From Muricomes intestini (GTDB lineage Bacteria; Bacillota; Clostridia; Lachnospirales; Lachnospiraceae), in NCBI RefSeq assembly GCF_004346165.1, contig NZ_SLZZ01000012.1, forward strand, positions 37,065 through 101,064: a stretch of DNA of 64,000 nt. Reading direction: 5' to 3'. Below, piece after piece: positions 40,382 through 50,536 of this stretch. A program made the position numbers and the translations under genes. How positions within the stretch are numbered: the first letter of the stretch is position 1; each line of letters begins with the position of its first letter. Below the pieces are notes generated by a model, which worked only from the letters and a program-made list of their open reading frames with translations, ran no database searches and was not told the DNA's origin.

Positions 40382-41399
40382 TAAAGAAATTATGAAAGCG
40401 GCCGGGCGGCGCTGGATGTCTGTTGCGAAACCCTTGTTTTCTCTTGGAAAGCTGGAGAATGCAGTGATCCGTATAGCTGGAATGAAGGGCTGTACAGAGT
40501 TTGGTCTTAAGAAAAGAGGGCTGATTATTATGTGCGCGGACAATGGGGTGGTCGAGGAAGGCGTGACACAGACGGGCCAGGAGGTCACTGCGGCTGTAGC
40601 AGATAATTTTACAAAAAAGGCCGCAAGTGTGGCAATTATGTGCGGGGAAGCCGGGACAGATATTTTTCCGGTAGACATCGGGATGGTGACAGATGTCCCT
40701 TCGGTGACAAGACTGGTCGAAAAGGTGGCCTACGGCACTAAAAATATGGCTAGGGAGCCGGCTATGACGAGAGAAGAGGCCTGGCAGGCTGTCATGACAG
40801 GAGTTCACAGGGCAGAAGAGTTGAAAGAACAGGGGTATGACATTCTGGCTACCGGGGAGATGGGAATAGGAAATACGACCACAAGCAGTGCTGTGGCCGC
40901 CGTACTTCTGGATAGACCGGTGGAGGAGGTAACCGGGAAAGGAGCCGGTCTGACAGGGAAAGGCCTGGAAAGAAAGATACAGGTCATCAAAGATGCAATC
41001 GCTCTGCACCGCCCGGAGAAGGATGATGTGCTGGATGTGCTGGCAAAAGTGGGCGGTTTGGACATTGCAGGGCTTACCGGTGTGTTTTTGGGAGGAGCAA
41101 TGAACCGTCTTCCGGTAGTCATAGACGGTTTTATCTCTGCAGTTGCAGCTTTGTGCGCCGCCAGGCTGGTTCCTGCTGCAAGTGACTATATGCTGGCCTC
41201 CCACATTTCAAAGGAGCCGGCAGGGGGGATGCTGTTGGATGCACTGCACTTGTCACCTTTTTTGACCTGTGATATGTTTTTGGGAGAGGGAAGCGGAGCA
41301 GTGGCAGTGCTGCCGTTGCTGGAAATGGGCCTCCAGGTGTACCTTCAGATGAGTACCTTTGAGGAGACAGGCATCGAGAAGTATGAAGTATTAAAGTGA
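40341..41399 (+). CDS. cobT: Nicotinate-nucleotide--dimethylbenzimidazole phosphoribosyltransferase
   Basis: A TTG at 40341, 10 bp after AAAGGAGG, is the best-spaced start; ATG 40347 is an alternative. The 352-residue protein has GRRWMSVAKPLFSLGKLE, IIMCADNGVVEEGVTQTGQEVT, GEMGIGNTTTSSAVAAVL, TGVFLGGAMNRLPVVIDGF and FLGEGSGAVAVLPLL, with the catalytic Glu in GEGSGA. It makes the alpha-riboside phosphate of the lower ligand. No bluB or bza genes are in the window, so the lower base may be taken up or made elsewhere. Confidence 0.94.
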   Translation: MNMEKIKEQIHPADKEIMKAAGRRWMSVAKPLFSLGKLENAVIRIAGMKGCTEFGLKKRGLIIMCADNGVVEEGVTQTGQEVTAAVADNFTKKAASVAIMCGEAGTDIFPVDIGMVTDVPSVTRLVEKVAYGTKNMAREPAMTREEAWQAVMTGVHRAEELKEQGYDILATGEMGIGNTTTSSAVAAVLLDRPVEEVTGKGAGLTGKGLERKIQVIKDAIALHRPEKDDVLDVLAKVGGLDIAGLTGVFLGGAMNRLPVVIDGFISAVAALCAARLVPAASDYMLASHISKEPAGGMLLDALHLSPFLTCDMFLGEGSGAVAVLPLLEMGLQVYLQMSTFEETGIEKYEVLK

Positions 41400-41412
41400 T
41401 CGGAGGTAGTTT

Positions 41413-42183
41413 ATGTATCTGCTTAAATCCTGTGCAATTGCAATATCGATGTATTCAAAAATACCGGTACCCAGGGTGGAATGGAATAAAAAGAATATGA
41501 AATATGCAATGTGCTTTTTTCCGGTTGTGGGTGCAGTGCTTGGTATACTGGAATTTATGCTGGGAAAGCTGCTCTTGAAAATGGGAGCCGGCACTATGAT
41601 TTTCGCGGCAGCTATGACTCTTATCCCCATACTTGTGACGGGGGGGATTCACATGGATGGATTTATGGACACAATAGATGCCCTCAGCTCTTATGGTGAC
41701 AGAGAAAAAAAGCTGGAGATATTGAAAGATTCTCATGCAGGGGCGTTTGCCATTCTGGGAATGTGCTGCTATCTCTTGTGGAATACATCCCTTTGGAGTC
41801 AGGTTACCCCCAGAATGCTTCCGGTGATCAGCATGGGATATGTACTCTCCCGTTCTCTAAGCGGACTTTCAGTGGCAGCCTTTTCTCCCGCCAGAAAGGA
41901 CGGACTGGCAAAGACTTTCCAGGACGGGGCACAGAAAAAGACAGTGGTCATCACAATGGCAGTGTATATTGTGCTTTGTGCGGCATGGATGCTCCGGATA
42001 AGTTTGACAATGGGAGCCGCAGCACTTGCGGCTGCAGGACTTATCTTTTCATATCATTATTACACCTGCAGAAATAAGTTCGGCGGGATTACCGGGGATT
42101 TGGCGGGATATTTTCTGCAGATCTGTGAGCTTGGAATGTTGACTGCGATTATGCTGACGGGAGGTATTGCATGGAAATTTTGA
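41413..42183 (+). CDS. cobS: Adenosylcobinamide-GDP ribazoletransferase (cobalamin synthase)
   Basis: The 256-residue membrane protein has about six to seven hydrophobic segments and the CobS signatures SKIPVPRVEWNKKNMKYAM, PVVGAVLG, GGIHMDGFMDTIDALSS, REKKLEILKDSHAGAFA and GGITGDLAGYFLQICEL, the last with a metal-binding Asp region. It joins activated cobinamide to alpha-ribazole in the membrane. CGGAGG lies upstream. It overlaps the next gene by 13 bp. Confidence 0.94.
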   Translation: MYLLKSCAIAISMYSKIPVPRVEWNKKNMKYAMCFFPVVGAVLGILEFMLGKLLLKMGAGTMIFAAAMTLIPILVTGGIHMDGFMDTIDALSSYGDREKKLEILKDSHAGAFAILGMCCYLLWNTSLWSQVTPRMLPVISMGYVLSRSLSGLSVAAFSPARKDGLAKTFQDGAQKKTVVITMAVYIVLCAAWMLRISLTMGAAALAAAGLIFSYHYYTCRNKFGGITGDLAGYFLQICELGMLTAIMLTGGIAWKF

Positions 42184-42770
42184 TGATACGGCATTTTCAG
42201 ACAAAAGGAAATCTGGACAAAAGGTATATCGGTAAAACCGATGAAACCTTGGCCGAAACCGATCATACAAAGCAGTTGGTTCAGAAAAGGAAAAAATCAT
42301 GCAAAAATGTGGAGAGAGTGTCTTCGAGTCCTATGCAGAGATGTCTTCAGACGGCAGCACTTTTATTTCCGGGGGAAACACCGGTATTGTGTGACAAACT
42401 GCGCGAATGTGATTTTGGAGCATTTGAAGGAAAAAATTATAAGGAATTGCGCGATACCACGGCTTATCTAGAGTGGATGGAGTCAGGGGGGGCTATGGCC
42501 TTTCCAGGAGGGGAGAGCCGGATGGAATTTGAAGAGCGGTGTATGGAAGGCTTTTTGAAAACAGTAGATGCATGGATAAAAGAAGGGGTGCAAAAAGCGG
42601 CGCTGGTTGTACACGGGGGAACCATAATGGCGGTACTGTCCCAGCTTGACAGTGAGGGCCGGGAATTCTATGACTGGCAGCCGGAGAATGGGGGAGGATA
42701 CCGGATTTTCCTAAATGAACAGGAATGGAAACAAGGAAACAGAATGTGCAGGAGGATAGAAAAATTATGA
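42171..42770 (+). CDS. cobC: Histidine phosphatase, probable alpha-ribazole phosphatase
   Basis: The 199-residue protein is a histidine phosphatase: RHFQTKGNLDKRYIGKTDE at the N-terminus, SSPMQRCLQTA, RECDFGAFEGKNYKEL, PGGESRMEFEERC and LVVHGGTIMA. The usual RHG triad is RHF, an unusual change next to the nucleophilic His, which itself is kept. In this operon it should remove the 5' phosphate from alpha-ribazole phosphate or from the final coenzyme phosphate. Confidence 0.82.
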   Translation: MEILMIRHFQTKGNLDKRYIGKTDETLAETDHTKQLVQKRKKSCKNVERVSSSPMQRCLQTAALLFPGETPVLCDKLRECDFGAFEGKNYKELRDTTAYLEWMESGGAMAFPGGESRMEFEERCMEGFLKTVDAWIKEGVQKAALVVHGGTIMAVLSQLDSEGREFYDWQPENGGGYRIFLNEQEWKQGNRMCRRIEKL

Positions 42771-43729
42771 TGTCACTGGCGGCCTGTGGGACAGGTTTTA
42801 TATTGGATTTTTTGTTTGGAGATCCTGTATGGCTTATGCACCCGGTCAGGCTCATAGGTGCATGGATCAGTTTCTTGGAAAAGAGAGCGCGTAAGCTGTG
42901 CGGGGACAGTGATAAAAAGCTTCTGGCGGCAGGAGTAGTTCTTTGTGTCTTGGTTATTTTGCCTGCTTTTGGAATTCCATGGTTTCTATTGTATATAGCA
43001 GGATATATTCATCCGATTCTTGAGTTTATACTGGAAAGCTTTTGGTGTTATCAGCTTTTGGCGGCAAAATCACTGAAACAGGAGAGTCGAAAAGTTTATA
43101 CGGAGCTCAAAAAAGGCGACTTGCCGGGTGCGAGAAAGGCGGTCTCCATGATTGTAGGAAGAGATACGGATAGATTGGATGAAGCGGGGGTCACGAAAGC
43201 TGCGGTGGAGACAGTGGCTGAAAATGCTTCCGACGGTGTGACGGCCCCTCTTCTGTTCATGATGATCGGCGGGGCACCCCTGGGATTTTTCTATAAGGCC
43301 GTGAATACCATGGATTCCATGATAGGATATAAAGATGAGAAATATCTGTATCTGGGAAGGCTGGCAGCAAAACTGGATGATGTCCTGAATTACATTCCTT
43401 CCAGGGTTTCCGCAGTATTAATGATTATTTCGGCTTACCTGCTGGGAATGAACGGGAAAAATGCCGGGCGTATTTACCGGCGGGACAGAATGAACCATGC
43501 AAGTCCTAATTCTGCCCAGACAGAAGCTGTGTGTGCAGGGGCACTTGAAATACAGCTGGCAGGAGATGCAGTTTATTTTGGAAAACTTTATAAAAAGAAA
43601 TATATAGGAGATGCTATAAGACCGGTAGAGGCAGAGGATATCGTCAGGGCAGGAAGGCTGCTGTATGGGACTGCGGTATTGAGTTTTCTCTTGTTTGGGG
43701 CAATAAAGCTGCTGTCTTTAATCACATAA
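42767..43729 (+). CDS. cbiB: Adenosylcobinamide-phosphate synthase
   Basis: ATG 42767, 11 bp after GGAGG and overlapping the cobC stop, gives 320 residues. CbiB motifs: FILDFLFGDPVWLMHPVRLIG, SMIVGRDTDRLDEAGVTKAA, TVAENASDGVTAPLLFMMIG, GFFYKAVNTMDSMIGYKDE, and NHASPNSAQTEAVCAGALEI. It is a membrane protein that attaches the aminopropanol phosphate arm to adenosylcobyric acid. Confidence 0.94.
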   Translation: MMSLAACGTGFILDFLFGDPVWLMHPVRLIGAWISFLEKRARKLCGDSDKKLLAAGVVLCVLVILPAFGIPWFLLYIAGYIHPILEFILESFWCYQLLAAKSLKQESRKVYTELKKGDLPGARKAVSMIVGRDTDRLDEAGVTKAAVETVAENASDGVTAPLLFMMIGGAPLGFFYKAVNTMDSMIGYKDEKYLYLGRLAAKLDDVLNYIPSRVSAVLMIISAYLLGMNGKNAGRIYRRDRMNHASPNSAQTEAVCAGALEIQLAGDAVYFGKLYKKKYIGDAIRPVEAEDIVRAGRLLYGTAVLSFLLFGAIKLLSLIT

Positions 43730-43753
43730 AGGAGTGGCAGGCAAGGAGTGATT

Positions 43754-44824
43754 ATGAGTTATATGCATGGCGGAGACATTTATACATATGAGGGAATGCT
43801 TGATTTTTCAGTAAATATAAATCCTTTTGGGCCGAGTCCGGCTGTGCTGGAGGCGGCATGTGAAGCAATGAAGACAGTGGGGGCGTACCCCGACAGTCAG
43901 TGCAGAAAGCTGAGACAGGAGCTGGCAGAGGTGCTGGAAATTTCTGGGGATACCCTGATATTTGGAAATGGAGCGGCAGATTTGATTTTTTCTCTGGTTT
44001 TTGCGGAAAGGCCCAAAAAGGCGATACTTACTGCGCCGTCTTTTCTGGAATATGCCCAGGCGCTTAAGGCAGTGGGGTGTGAAATAAACTACCACTATCT
44101 TGAAGAGAAGCAAAATTTTCAGTTGGATGAAGGATATCTGGAGATGCTGACAGGGGATACAGATATGATTTTTCTCTGCTCTCCGGACAACCCTACAGGG
44201 GGTTTGCCCCCGCTTTCTCTGCTGCAGAAAATTGCGGGAAAATGTGAGAAATTAGGGATACGTATGGTGCTGGATGAGTGCTTTTGCGAATTTTTGGAGG
44301 ATACCGAAGGCGTTTTATCTCAGACAGCAATCTGTGAATATCCCCATTTGTTTCTCCTTCGTGCCTTCACAAAAATGCATGCCATGCCGGGACTGCGGCT
44401 GGGATATGGGATCACCTCAGACAGAATGCTGCTTCATAATATGGAGAGAGTAAGACAGCCCTGGAGTGTGTCCGCTCCGGCTCAGGCAGCAGGTATCGCT
44501 GCACTGGGCGGTGCGGACAGGGTGAAGAAAACCAGAATTTTTATTACTGAGGAACGAAGAAAATTGGAGAAGAAACTAGAGCGAATGGGTGTCACATATT
44601 TTCCGTCCTCAGTTAATTATATGCTTTTGAAAAGCAGTTATGATTTGTTTGCCCTGCTGAAGGAAAAAAAGATTTTGATAAGGGACTGCAGTAATTATGA
44701 AGGACTAAAGAAGGGGTTTTATCGGATAGCGGTGAAGACCGGGGAAGAAAACCAGCTGCTTATACAGGCCCTGGAGGAAATATATCCCATTAAAAAGAGG
44801 AGGTGTGAAGTGTGGCAAAAGTAA
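43754..44824 (+). CDS. cobD: Threonine-phosphate decarboxylase
   Basis: ATG 43754, 5 bp after AAGGAG, gives 356 residues of fold-type I PLP enzyme: [14 protein letters not shown] at the N-terminus, [33 protein letters not shown] and [17 protein letters not shown] with the PLP lysine. It makes aminopropanol phosphate from threonine phosphate for the CbiB step. A threonine kinase (PduX) is not seen. It overlaps cbiP. Confidence 0.92.
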   Translation: MSYMHGGDIYTYEGMLDFSVNINPFGPSPAVLEAACEAMKTVGAYPDSQCRKLRQELAEVLEISGDTLIFGNGAADLIFSLVFAERPKKAILTAPSFLEYAQALKAVGCEINYHYLEEKQNFQLDEGYLEMLTGDTDMIFLCSPDNPTGGLPPLSLLQKIAGKCEKLGIRMVLDECFCEFLEDTEGVLSQTAICEYPHLFLLRAFTKMHAMPGLRLGYGITSDRMLLHNMERVRQPWSVSAPAQAAGIAALGGADRVKKTRIFITEERRKLEKKLERMGVTYFPSSVNYMLLKSSYDLFALLKEKKILIRDCSNYEGLKKGFYRIAVKTGEENQLLIQALEEIYPIKKRRCEVWQK

Positions 44825-46329
44825 TTATGATACAGGGCACCATGTCCAATGCAGGAAAAAGCATTCTGGTGGGAGGGCTGTGCAGGGCCTTTCATCAGGA
44901 TGGCTTTCGGACGGCACCTTTTAAGTCCCAGAATATGGCACTCAACTCTTTTATAACTGATGAAGGGCTTGAAATGGGGCGGGCCCAGGTAATGCAGGCG
45001 GAGGCTGCGGGAATCAGCCCCAGTGTATCTATGAATCCGATTCTCCTAAAACCAACCAATGATACCGGTTCTCAAGTTATCCTAAATGGAGAAGTGAAAG
45101 GTGTGATGTCTGCAGCCGAGTATTACCGTCACAAAAAGGAATATATACCTGCAATTTTGGAGGCATTTCACAGATTGGAAAGGAATTATGATATCATAGT
45201 GATTGAAGGTGCAGGAAGTCCTGCAGAAATCAATCTGAAAAAAGATGATATTGTCAACATGGGGCTTGCCGCTCTTGTAAATGCTCCTGTCCTTCTCGTG
45301 GGTGACATCGACAGAGGCGGTGTATTCGCACAGCTGGTAGGGACTATGGCACTGCTGGAGGAAGAAGAAAAAAGCAGAGTTAAAGGTGTGATTATTAATA
45401 AATTCCGGGGAGATAAAGAAATCTTACGTCCCGGGCTTCGGATGCTGGAGGATAAGATACATGTGCCGGTGACAGGCGTGGTGCCCTATTTTTATCTGGA
45501 TATTGATGACGAAGACAGCCTGACGGAGCGGTTTGACAGAAAGGAAACAAAAGGAATTCTTGATGTTGCGGTAATCCGCACACCACGCATCAGTAATTTT
45601 ACAGATTTTATGGCACTGGAATGTATGGAAGGAATCACACTGCGTTATGTCTTACGTCCCGGGGAATTCGGCAATCCGGACGGGGTGATTATTCCAGGCA
45701 GCAAGAATACAATGGAAGACTTACTCTGGATGCGTCAAATCGGGCTGGAGGCCCAGGTGGTCCGCCACAGCAAAGCGGGAAAACTGGTTTTTGGCATCTG
45801 CGGCGGCTATCAGATGCTGGGAGATACAATCACAGATCCGGAAGGTGTGGAGCATAAGGGGAAAATTAAAGGCATGGGGCTCCTGCCGATGCACACTGTA
45901 TTTCAGCCTCAAAAGACGAGAACAAGAGTAACAGGAAAGTTTCAGAACCTGACAGGGGACTTAAGCCTTTTCAGCCAGATAGAAATAGAAGGTTATGAAA
46001 TCCATATGGGTACAACTGAGTTTACAGGGAAAGAAGAGCATATCCTTGTATTGCAGGAGGATACCCAGAAAGAGACACTTAAATTTGACGGCGCGGCAAA
46101 GGAAAGTGTCATGGGCTGCTATGTGCACGGAGTATTTGACCGCCCTGAAGTGGCGGGAGCTTTTGTACAGGTACTGCTGAAGCAAAAGGGAATCGCACAG
46201 GATGCAGTCAGCCCGGTGGACTTGTCAAAATATAAGGAAGAGCAGTATGATAAATTGGCAGATGTTATCCGGGAAAATCTGGATATGGCTGCTGTATATG
46301 AAATTCTGGAGAAAGGAAATCGTGTATAA
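44812..46329 (+). CDS. cbiP: Cobyric acid synthase
   Basis: GTG 44812, preceded by AGGAGG, gives 505 residues. The N-terminal domain has [20 protein letters not shown] and [14 protein letters not shown], then [19 protein letters not shown]. The C-terminal glutamine amidotransferase has [27 protein letters not shown] with the nucleophile Cys, and YVHGVFD with the catalytic His. It amidates the b, d, e and g side chains. Confidence 0.94.
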   Translation: MAKVIMIQGTMSNAGKSILVGGLCRAFHQDGFRTAPFKSQNMALNSFITDEGLEMGRAQVMQAEAAGISPSVSMNPILLKPTNDTGSQVILNGEVKGVMSAAEYYRHKKEYIPAILEAFHRLERNYDIIVIEGAGSPAEINLKKDDIVNMGLAALVNAPVLLVGDIDRGGVFAQLVGTMALLEEEEKSRVKGVIINKFRGDKEILRPGLRMLEDKIHVPVTGVVPYFYLDIDDEDSLTERFDRKETKGILDVAVIRTPRISNFTDFMALECMEGITLRYVLRPGEFGNPDGVIIPGSKNTMEDLLWMRQIGLEAQVVRHSKAGKLVFGICGGYQMLGDTITDPEGVEHKGKIKGMGLLPMHTVFQPQKTRTRVTGKFQNLTGDLSLFSQIEIEGYEIHMGTTEFTGKEEHILVLQEDTQKETLKFDGAAKESVMGCYVHGVFDRPEVAGAFVQVLLKQKGIAQDAVSPVDLSKYKEEQYDKLADVIRENLDMAAVYEILEKGNRV

Positions 46330-47213
46330 TGAAATCGGTCATTCGAATAGGAAGCCGGGAGAGCCGGCTGGCTGTGATTCAGGCGGAAATAGTAAAAAAG
46401 CAGATTCAGAAATACCATCCGAGGATTCAGGTGGAGCTGACGGCCATGAAGACAACCGGGGACAAAATCCTGCACAAAAGTTTGGAGGACATCGGCGGCA
46501 AGGGACTTTTTGTAAAGGAGCTGGACCAGGCACTGCTGGAGGGACGGATTGATATTTCCGTCCACAGCCTGAAGGATATGCCGATGGAAATTTCGAAGGA
46601 ATTGCCAATTGTTGCTTATACAGAGAGAGAGGATCCCAGGGATGTGCTGATTTACCGTCCTGGATTTCATGAAATCCCTAAGGAAGGTGTAATCGGCACA
46701 TCTAGCAGGCGGCGGACACTGCAGATGAAAAAAATCTACCCTTTCTGTACGTTTCGCGGAATACGTGGAAATGTGCAGACCCGCTTAAGGAAGCTTGATG
46801 AGGGCGGCTATGACGGTACAGTTCTCGCAGCGGCAGGGCTGAGGAGGCTTAAAATGGAAGATATCATAGGGCGTGTTTTTGAAATAGAGGAAATGGTTCC
46901 AGCAGCCGGACAAGGTATCCTGGCTGTGCAGGGAAGAAAAGGAGAGGATCACACATATCTGGAATATGTGCAAAATCGTAAAAGTAGGACAGAGGCACTG
47001 GCAGAGCGCGAATTTGTCGCTGCACTTGACGGTGGATGTTCTTCCCCCATAGCCGCCCACGCGAGGGCCCTCGGCAGGGAAATCAGACTTACTGGTCTGT
47101 ATTACTGCGAGGGAGAGGATTCTTATTATACGGCGGAGAGAATCGGTGAGGCCGAAAAGCCCCGGCAGCTGGGGGAGGTCCTGGCGAAGGAAATGAAACG
47201 GAGGAGCAGATAA
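46329..47213 (+). CDS. hemC: Porphobilinogen deaminase (hydroxymethylbilane synthase)
   Basis: The 294-residue protein has IRIGSRESRLAVIQAEIV, GDKILHKSLEDIGGKGLFVKEL (shown in part), SVHSLKDMPMEI, GTSSRRRTLQMKK, FRGIRGNVQTRLRKLDEG, and ALDGGCSSPIAAHA with the cysteine that holds the dipyrromethane cofactor. It polymerises four porphobilinogens. Together with cobA-hemD it supplies the ring precursor; hemA, hemL and hemB are not in the window. Confidence 0.95.
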   Translation: MKSVIRIGSRESRLAVIQAEIVKKQIQKYHPRIQVELTAMKTTGDKILHKSLEDIGGKGLFVKELDQALLEGRIDISVHSLKDMPMEISKELPIVAYTEREDPRDVLIYRPGFHEIPKEGVIGTSSRRRTLQMKKIYPFCTFRGIRGNVQTRLRKLDEGGYDGTVLAAAGLRRLKMEDIIGRVFEIEEMVPAAGQGILAVQGRKGEDHTYLEYVQNRKSRTEALAEREFVAALDGGCSSPIAAHARALGREIRLTGLYYCEGEDSYYTAERIGEAEKPRQLGEVLAKEMKRRSR

Positions 47214-47214
47214 A

Positions 47215-48747
47215 ATGGGGAAAAATGGAAAAGTCTGGCTGGCCGGTGCCGGTCCCGGTGATGCAGGGCTTTTGACTGTGAAGACAAAACAGTTGATGGA
47301 AGAGGCGGACGTGATTGTATATGATGCTCTCATCAGTGCGGAAATACTCAGTCAGATTCCCGATGAGAAGGAGCTGATCCATGTGGGAAAACGCTGCGGA
47401 AATCATTCGGCCTCTCAGGAGCAAATCAATGAGATTTTGCTTGAGGAGGCCAAAAAAGGGAAAGAAGTACTCAGACTAAAGGGCGGGGATCCTTTTATTT
47501 TCGGGCGCGGCGGAGAAGAACTGGAGCTGCTGGCTAAACATCAGATTCCCTTTGAGGTGGTTCCCGGAGTCACATCGGCATCTGCGGTGCCTGCCTATGC
47601 AGGAATTCCTCTCACCCACCGGGACTATGCCTCTTCCTTTCATGTTATTACCGGACACCCTAGAAAAGATGGTACAAGAAAGATTGACTATGCTTCTCTC
47701 GTGCAACTGAGAGGAACACTGGTTTTTTTGATGGGGATTTCTTCTATGAAAGAAATTTTAAAAGGGCTTATAGATGCGGGCATGGACAAAAGCACGGCCG
47801 CTGCAGTCCTGGAAAAGGGAACCCTGGCAGAGCAGAGGCGGATAGTTTCCACCATAGAAAAGCTTGCCGAAGATATAAAGAAGGCAGAGCTTGGAACTCC
47901 AGCCATTCTTTTGGTGGGGGAGGTCTGTACCCTGGCCGATACGTTTCACTGGGCGGAGGACAGGCCTCTCGGAGGAAAACAGATTCTAATCACCAGGCCA
48001 AAGCAGGCCGGCTTACGTCTTGCAGAGCGGCTCCGCAGACTGGGGGCACAGGTGATTGAGCTTCCGTCTATTGTGACAGAGACCATTTCTCCGAATCCTG
48101 CTTTGGATGAGATCTTCGCTCACTTTGGAAACCGTGCAGAGGAGGAGTGGATAATTTTCACAAGTCCTATAGGTGTACAGGTATTCTTTGAGCAGATGAG
48201 CCAATCCAAGCTGGATATAAGAATGCTGTGCCAAAGAAAAGCAAAGGTTAGGTTTGCGGCAATTGGTTCTGCCACAGAAAGAGCTCTGGGTACATATGGA
48301 ATTTGTGCGGATTTGGTGCCGAAAGTATATTCTGCCGGTACTCTGGGAAAAGAACTGGCAGTACAGGCAGCTCGCGGAAGCTTTGTGACGGCACTCCGGG
48401 CGGCAGAAGGATCGCAAGAACTACTTCCGCCTCTTAAAAAAGCCGGGATTTCGGTTGACGATGTACCCTTGTATCGGACATATTACAAAAGCCACAGACC
48501 CTTACGGGAAAAGATTTCTTCAATGCTGGATGCAGGGGAAATTCATGCGGTGACATTTACCAGTGCATCTACAGTCCGCGGCTTTGTGAATACAATGAAG
48601 CTTGAAAATTATAGCAATATCCTGGCAATCTGTATTGGTGAACAGACTGGGAGGGAGGCAGCAAAACATAGTATGCAGATTCGGATTGCAAAGCGTGCTG
48701 CTATTGACAGTATGGTGGATTTGATTGAACAGGAATTAAAAGAATAG
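47215..48747 (+). CDS. cobA-hemD: Uroporphyrinogen-III C-methyltransferase fused to uroporphyrinogen-III synthase
   Basis: The 510-residue fusion has a SUMT half (WLAGAGPGDAGLLTVKTKQL, VYDALISAEIL, LRLKGGDPFIFGRGGEELEL in part, VVPGVTSASAVPAYAGIPLT) that makes precorrin-2 with two SAM. From about residue 250 a HemD half (KQILITRPKQAGLRLAERLR, IFTSPIGVQVFFEQM, FAAIGSATERALGTYGI, VTFTSASTVRGFVNTM) closes the ring of hydroxymethylbilane. This fusion is common in clostridia and directs flux to sirohydrochlorin and cobalamin rather than to haem. Confidence 0.94.
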   Translation: MGKNGKVWLAGAGPGDAGLLTVKTKQLMEEADVIVYDALISAEILSQIPDEKELIHVGKRCGNHSASQEQINEILLEEAKKGKEVLRLKGGDPFIFGRGGEELELLAKHQIPFEVVPGVTSASAVPAYAGIPLTHRDYASSFHVITGHPRKDGTRKIDYASLVQLRGTLVFLMGISSMKEILKGLIDAGMDKSTAAAVLEKGTLAEQRRIVSTIEKLAEDIKKAELGTPAILLVGEVCTLADTFHWAEDRPLGGKQILITRPKQAGLRLAERLRRLGAQVIELPSIVTETISPNPALDEIFAHFGNRAEEEWIIFTSPIGVQVFFEQMSQSKLDIRMLCQRKAKVRFAAIGSATERALGTYGICADLVPKVYSAGTLGKELAVQAARGSFVTALRAAEGSQELLPPLKKAGISVDDVPLYRTYYKSHRPLREKISSMLDAGEIHAVTFTSASTVRGFVNTMKLENYSNILAICIGEQTGREAAKHSMQIRIAKRAAIDSMVDLIEQELKE

Positions 48748-48758
48748 GTGGAAGAAGG

Positions 48759-49679
48759 ATGCCAAAATACATTGGAAAGCGAATATTGATAAGTGTACTT
48801 TCTCTCTTCATGCTCGTAACAGCTGGCTTTTTCCTGACGCGGATGATGCCGGGGAGTCCCTTCCAGAGCGGAAATGTGTCGGAAGACATTTTGAAATCTA
48901 TAGAAAAAGAATATGGACTAGACAGGCCAGTGCTTAAACAGTATCAGGTTTACCTGAAAAATCTCCTCCGGGGTGACTTGGGTGTTTCATTAAAAAAGCC
49001 AGATGTAACGGTAGTGGAGGTAATTATTAGAGCCGTACCCAGCACAGCTATTTTAGGATTACTTGCAATTTTAACGGCATCAGTCTTAGGAACAGTATTT
49101 GGCATCTGGCAGGCCTCTTCTAAAAACAAAGTGGTGAGAGGCGGCATTTTTTTCGGAGCCATCCTGGGGACAGGCATCCCGAACTTTGTCATCGCTTTGC
49201 TTTTGATACTTCTTTTTGGGGTAAAGTTAAAGCTCTTTCCTATTGCCGGACTGACAGACTCAAGAAACTATGTGCTCCCGGTACTTTCGCTGGCGGCTTA
49301 CCCCACAGCAGTAATCACGAGGCTGGTACAGAACACTTTTTGCAGAGAAATGGAAAAGGACTATGTAGTTATGGCCAGAGCAAAGGGACTTGGATATCGA
49401 AGGACAATTTTGACACATGTCTTGAAAAACGCGTGGATTCCAGTGCTGAATTATCTTGGCCCGGCCGCTGCATTTCTTCTGACCGGGAGCTTTGCGGTGG
49501 AGAGTATATTTACGATTCCGGGGCTGGGCAGGGAATTTGTAAATTCAATCGGAAACAGGGATTATACACTGATACTGGGATTGACAGTATTCATGGGGAT
49601 TGTAGTGATCGGAATTAACCTCCTGACGGATTTGCTTACTGCCTGGTTGGATCCCAGAGTAAGGAGGACTTTTCTATGA
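48759..49679 (+). CDS. Peptide/nickel-family ABC transporter permease (DppB/NikB type)
   Basis: The 306-residue protein has an N-terminal membrane anchor (ILISVLSLFMLVTAGFFLTR), MMPGSPF and YGLDRPVLKQYQVYLKNLLRGDLGVS (in part), five further helices and the EAA-like loop YVVMARAKGLGYRRTILTHVLKNA in pieces. This is the B-type permease of family 5 importers. It begins a four-gene transporter set inside the cobalamin operon. Substrate: see the binding protein. Confidence 0.9.
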   Translation: MPKYIGKRILISVLSLFMLVTAGFFLTRMMPGSPFQSGNVSEDILKSIEKEYGLDRPVLKQYQVYLKNLLRGDLGVSLKKPDVTVVEVIIRAVPSTAILGLLAILTASVLGTVFGIWQASSKNKVVRGGIFFGAILGTGIPNFVIALLLILLFGVKLKLFPIAGLTDSRNYVLPVLSLAAYPTAVITRLVQNTFCREMEKDYVVMARAKGLGYRRTILTHVLKNAWIPVLNYLGPAAAFLLTGSFAVESIFTIPGLGREFVNSIGNRDYTLILGLTVFMGIVVIGINLLTDLLTAWLDPRVRRTFL

Positions 49680-50536
49680 AAGCAATGTTTCGGAAAAACC
49701 CTTTACTTACGGCGGGATTGATTATTCTTATACTGGTGATTTTGCTGGCGGTTCTGGTACCGGTATTTTCCCCCTATTCTTATCAGGCGCAGGATGTAGA
49801 CAGACAGAACTTAAGTTCCTCCGTCAGTCACATATTCGGAACCGACAAATTTGGCAGAGATATTTTTGTGAGAGTATGGTATGGAACCAGAATCAGTCTT
49901 CTTGTAGGGCTGGGGAGTACTGCAATATGCGGATTATTCGGTATTTTGTACGGAAGTGCAGCAGGGTATGCAGGCGGGAAGACAGATTTGATTCTGATGC
50001 GTCTTGCAGATATAATAGATGCTATTCCTTCTTTACTTTATGTAATTTTGATTACACTTGCTCTGGGAGCGAATGTAGGCAGTATCCTCTTAGGGATCTG
50101 TATCTCGGGATGGATAGACTTAGCCCGCATTGTCCGGGGAGAGGTCATGAGGCTGAAAACCAGGGAATATTGTATCGCTGCAAGGATGACAGGGGCAACT
50201 GCGGGCAGAATATTGAGACGTTACATCTTACCGAATGGGGCAGGTCCCGTGATTGTGAACATTACCTTTATGGTGCCAAAGGCCATTTTTACAGAAGCCT
50301 TTTTAAGCTTTGTGGGGGCAGGAATATCTGCACCGGCGGCAAGTCTTGGAACTCTGATCCAGGATGCCAGAAGCCAGATGCTGGTGTATCCGGCCCAGAT
50401 ACTGTATCCCATTTTGATTCTTTGTATTTTGCTTCTGTCCATGAATCTCATAGGTGCAGGTGTTGAAGCGGGAGAAAACCAATCGGAAGCGAGGATGTTT
50501 ATTTCGTTTTCCCAGGGGAAAGGATATAGAGGATGA
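49676..50536 (+). CDS. Peptide/nickel-family ABC transporter permease (DppC/NikC type)
   Basis: The 286-residue partner permease starts in the stop of the previous gene (ATGA). It has one N-terminal helix, the HIFGTDKFGRDIFVRVWYGTRIS segment (in part) typical of C-type subunits, and the coupling loop YCIAARMTGATAGRILRRYI. With the first permease it forms the membrane channel. Confidence 0.9.
   Translation: MKAMFRKNPLLTAGLIILILVILLAVLVPVFSPYSYQAQDVDRQNLSSSVSHIFGTDKFGRDIFVRVWYGTRISLLVGLGSTAICGLFGILYGSAAGYAGGKTDLILMRLADIIDAIPSLLYVILITLALGANVGSILLGICISGWIDLARIVRGEVMRLKTREYCIAARMTGATAGRILRRYILPNGAGPVIVNITFMVPKAIFTEAFLSFVGAGISAPAASLGTLIQDARSQMLVYPAQILYPILILCILLLSMNLIGAGVEAGENQSEARMFISFSQGKGYRG

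Noticed and set aside
44812..44824. Frameshift at the cobD/cbiP junction
   Set aside because: The 13-bp overlap is a normal operon overlap; both proteins have complete family ends and starts.
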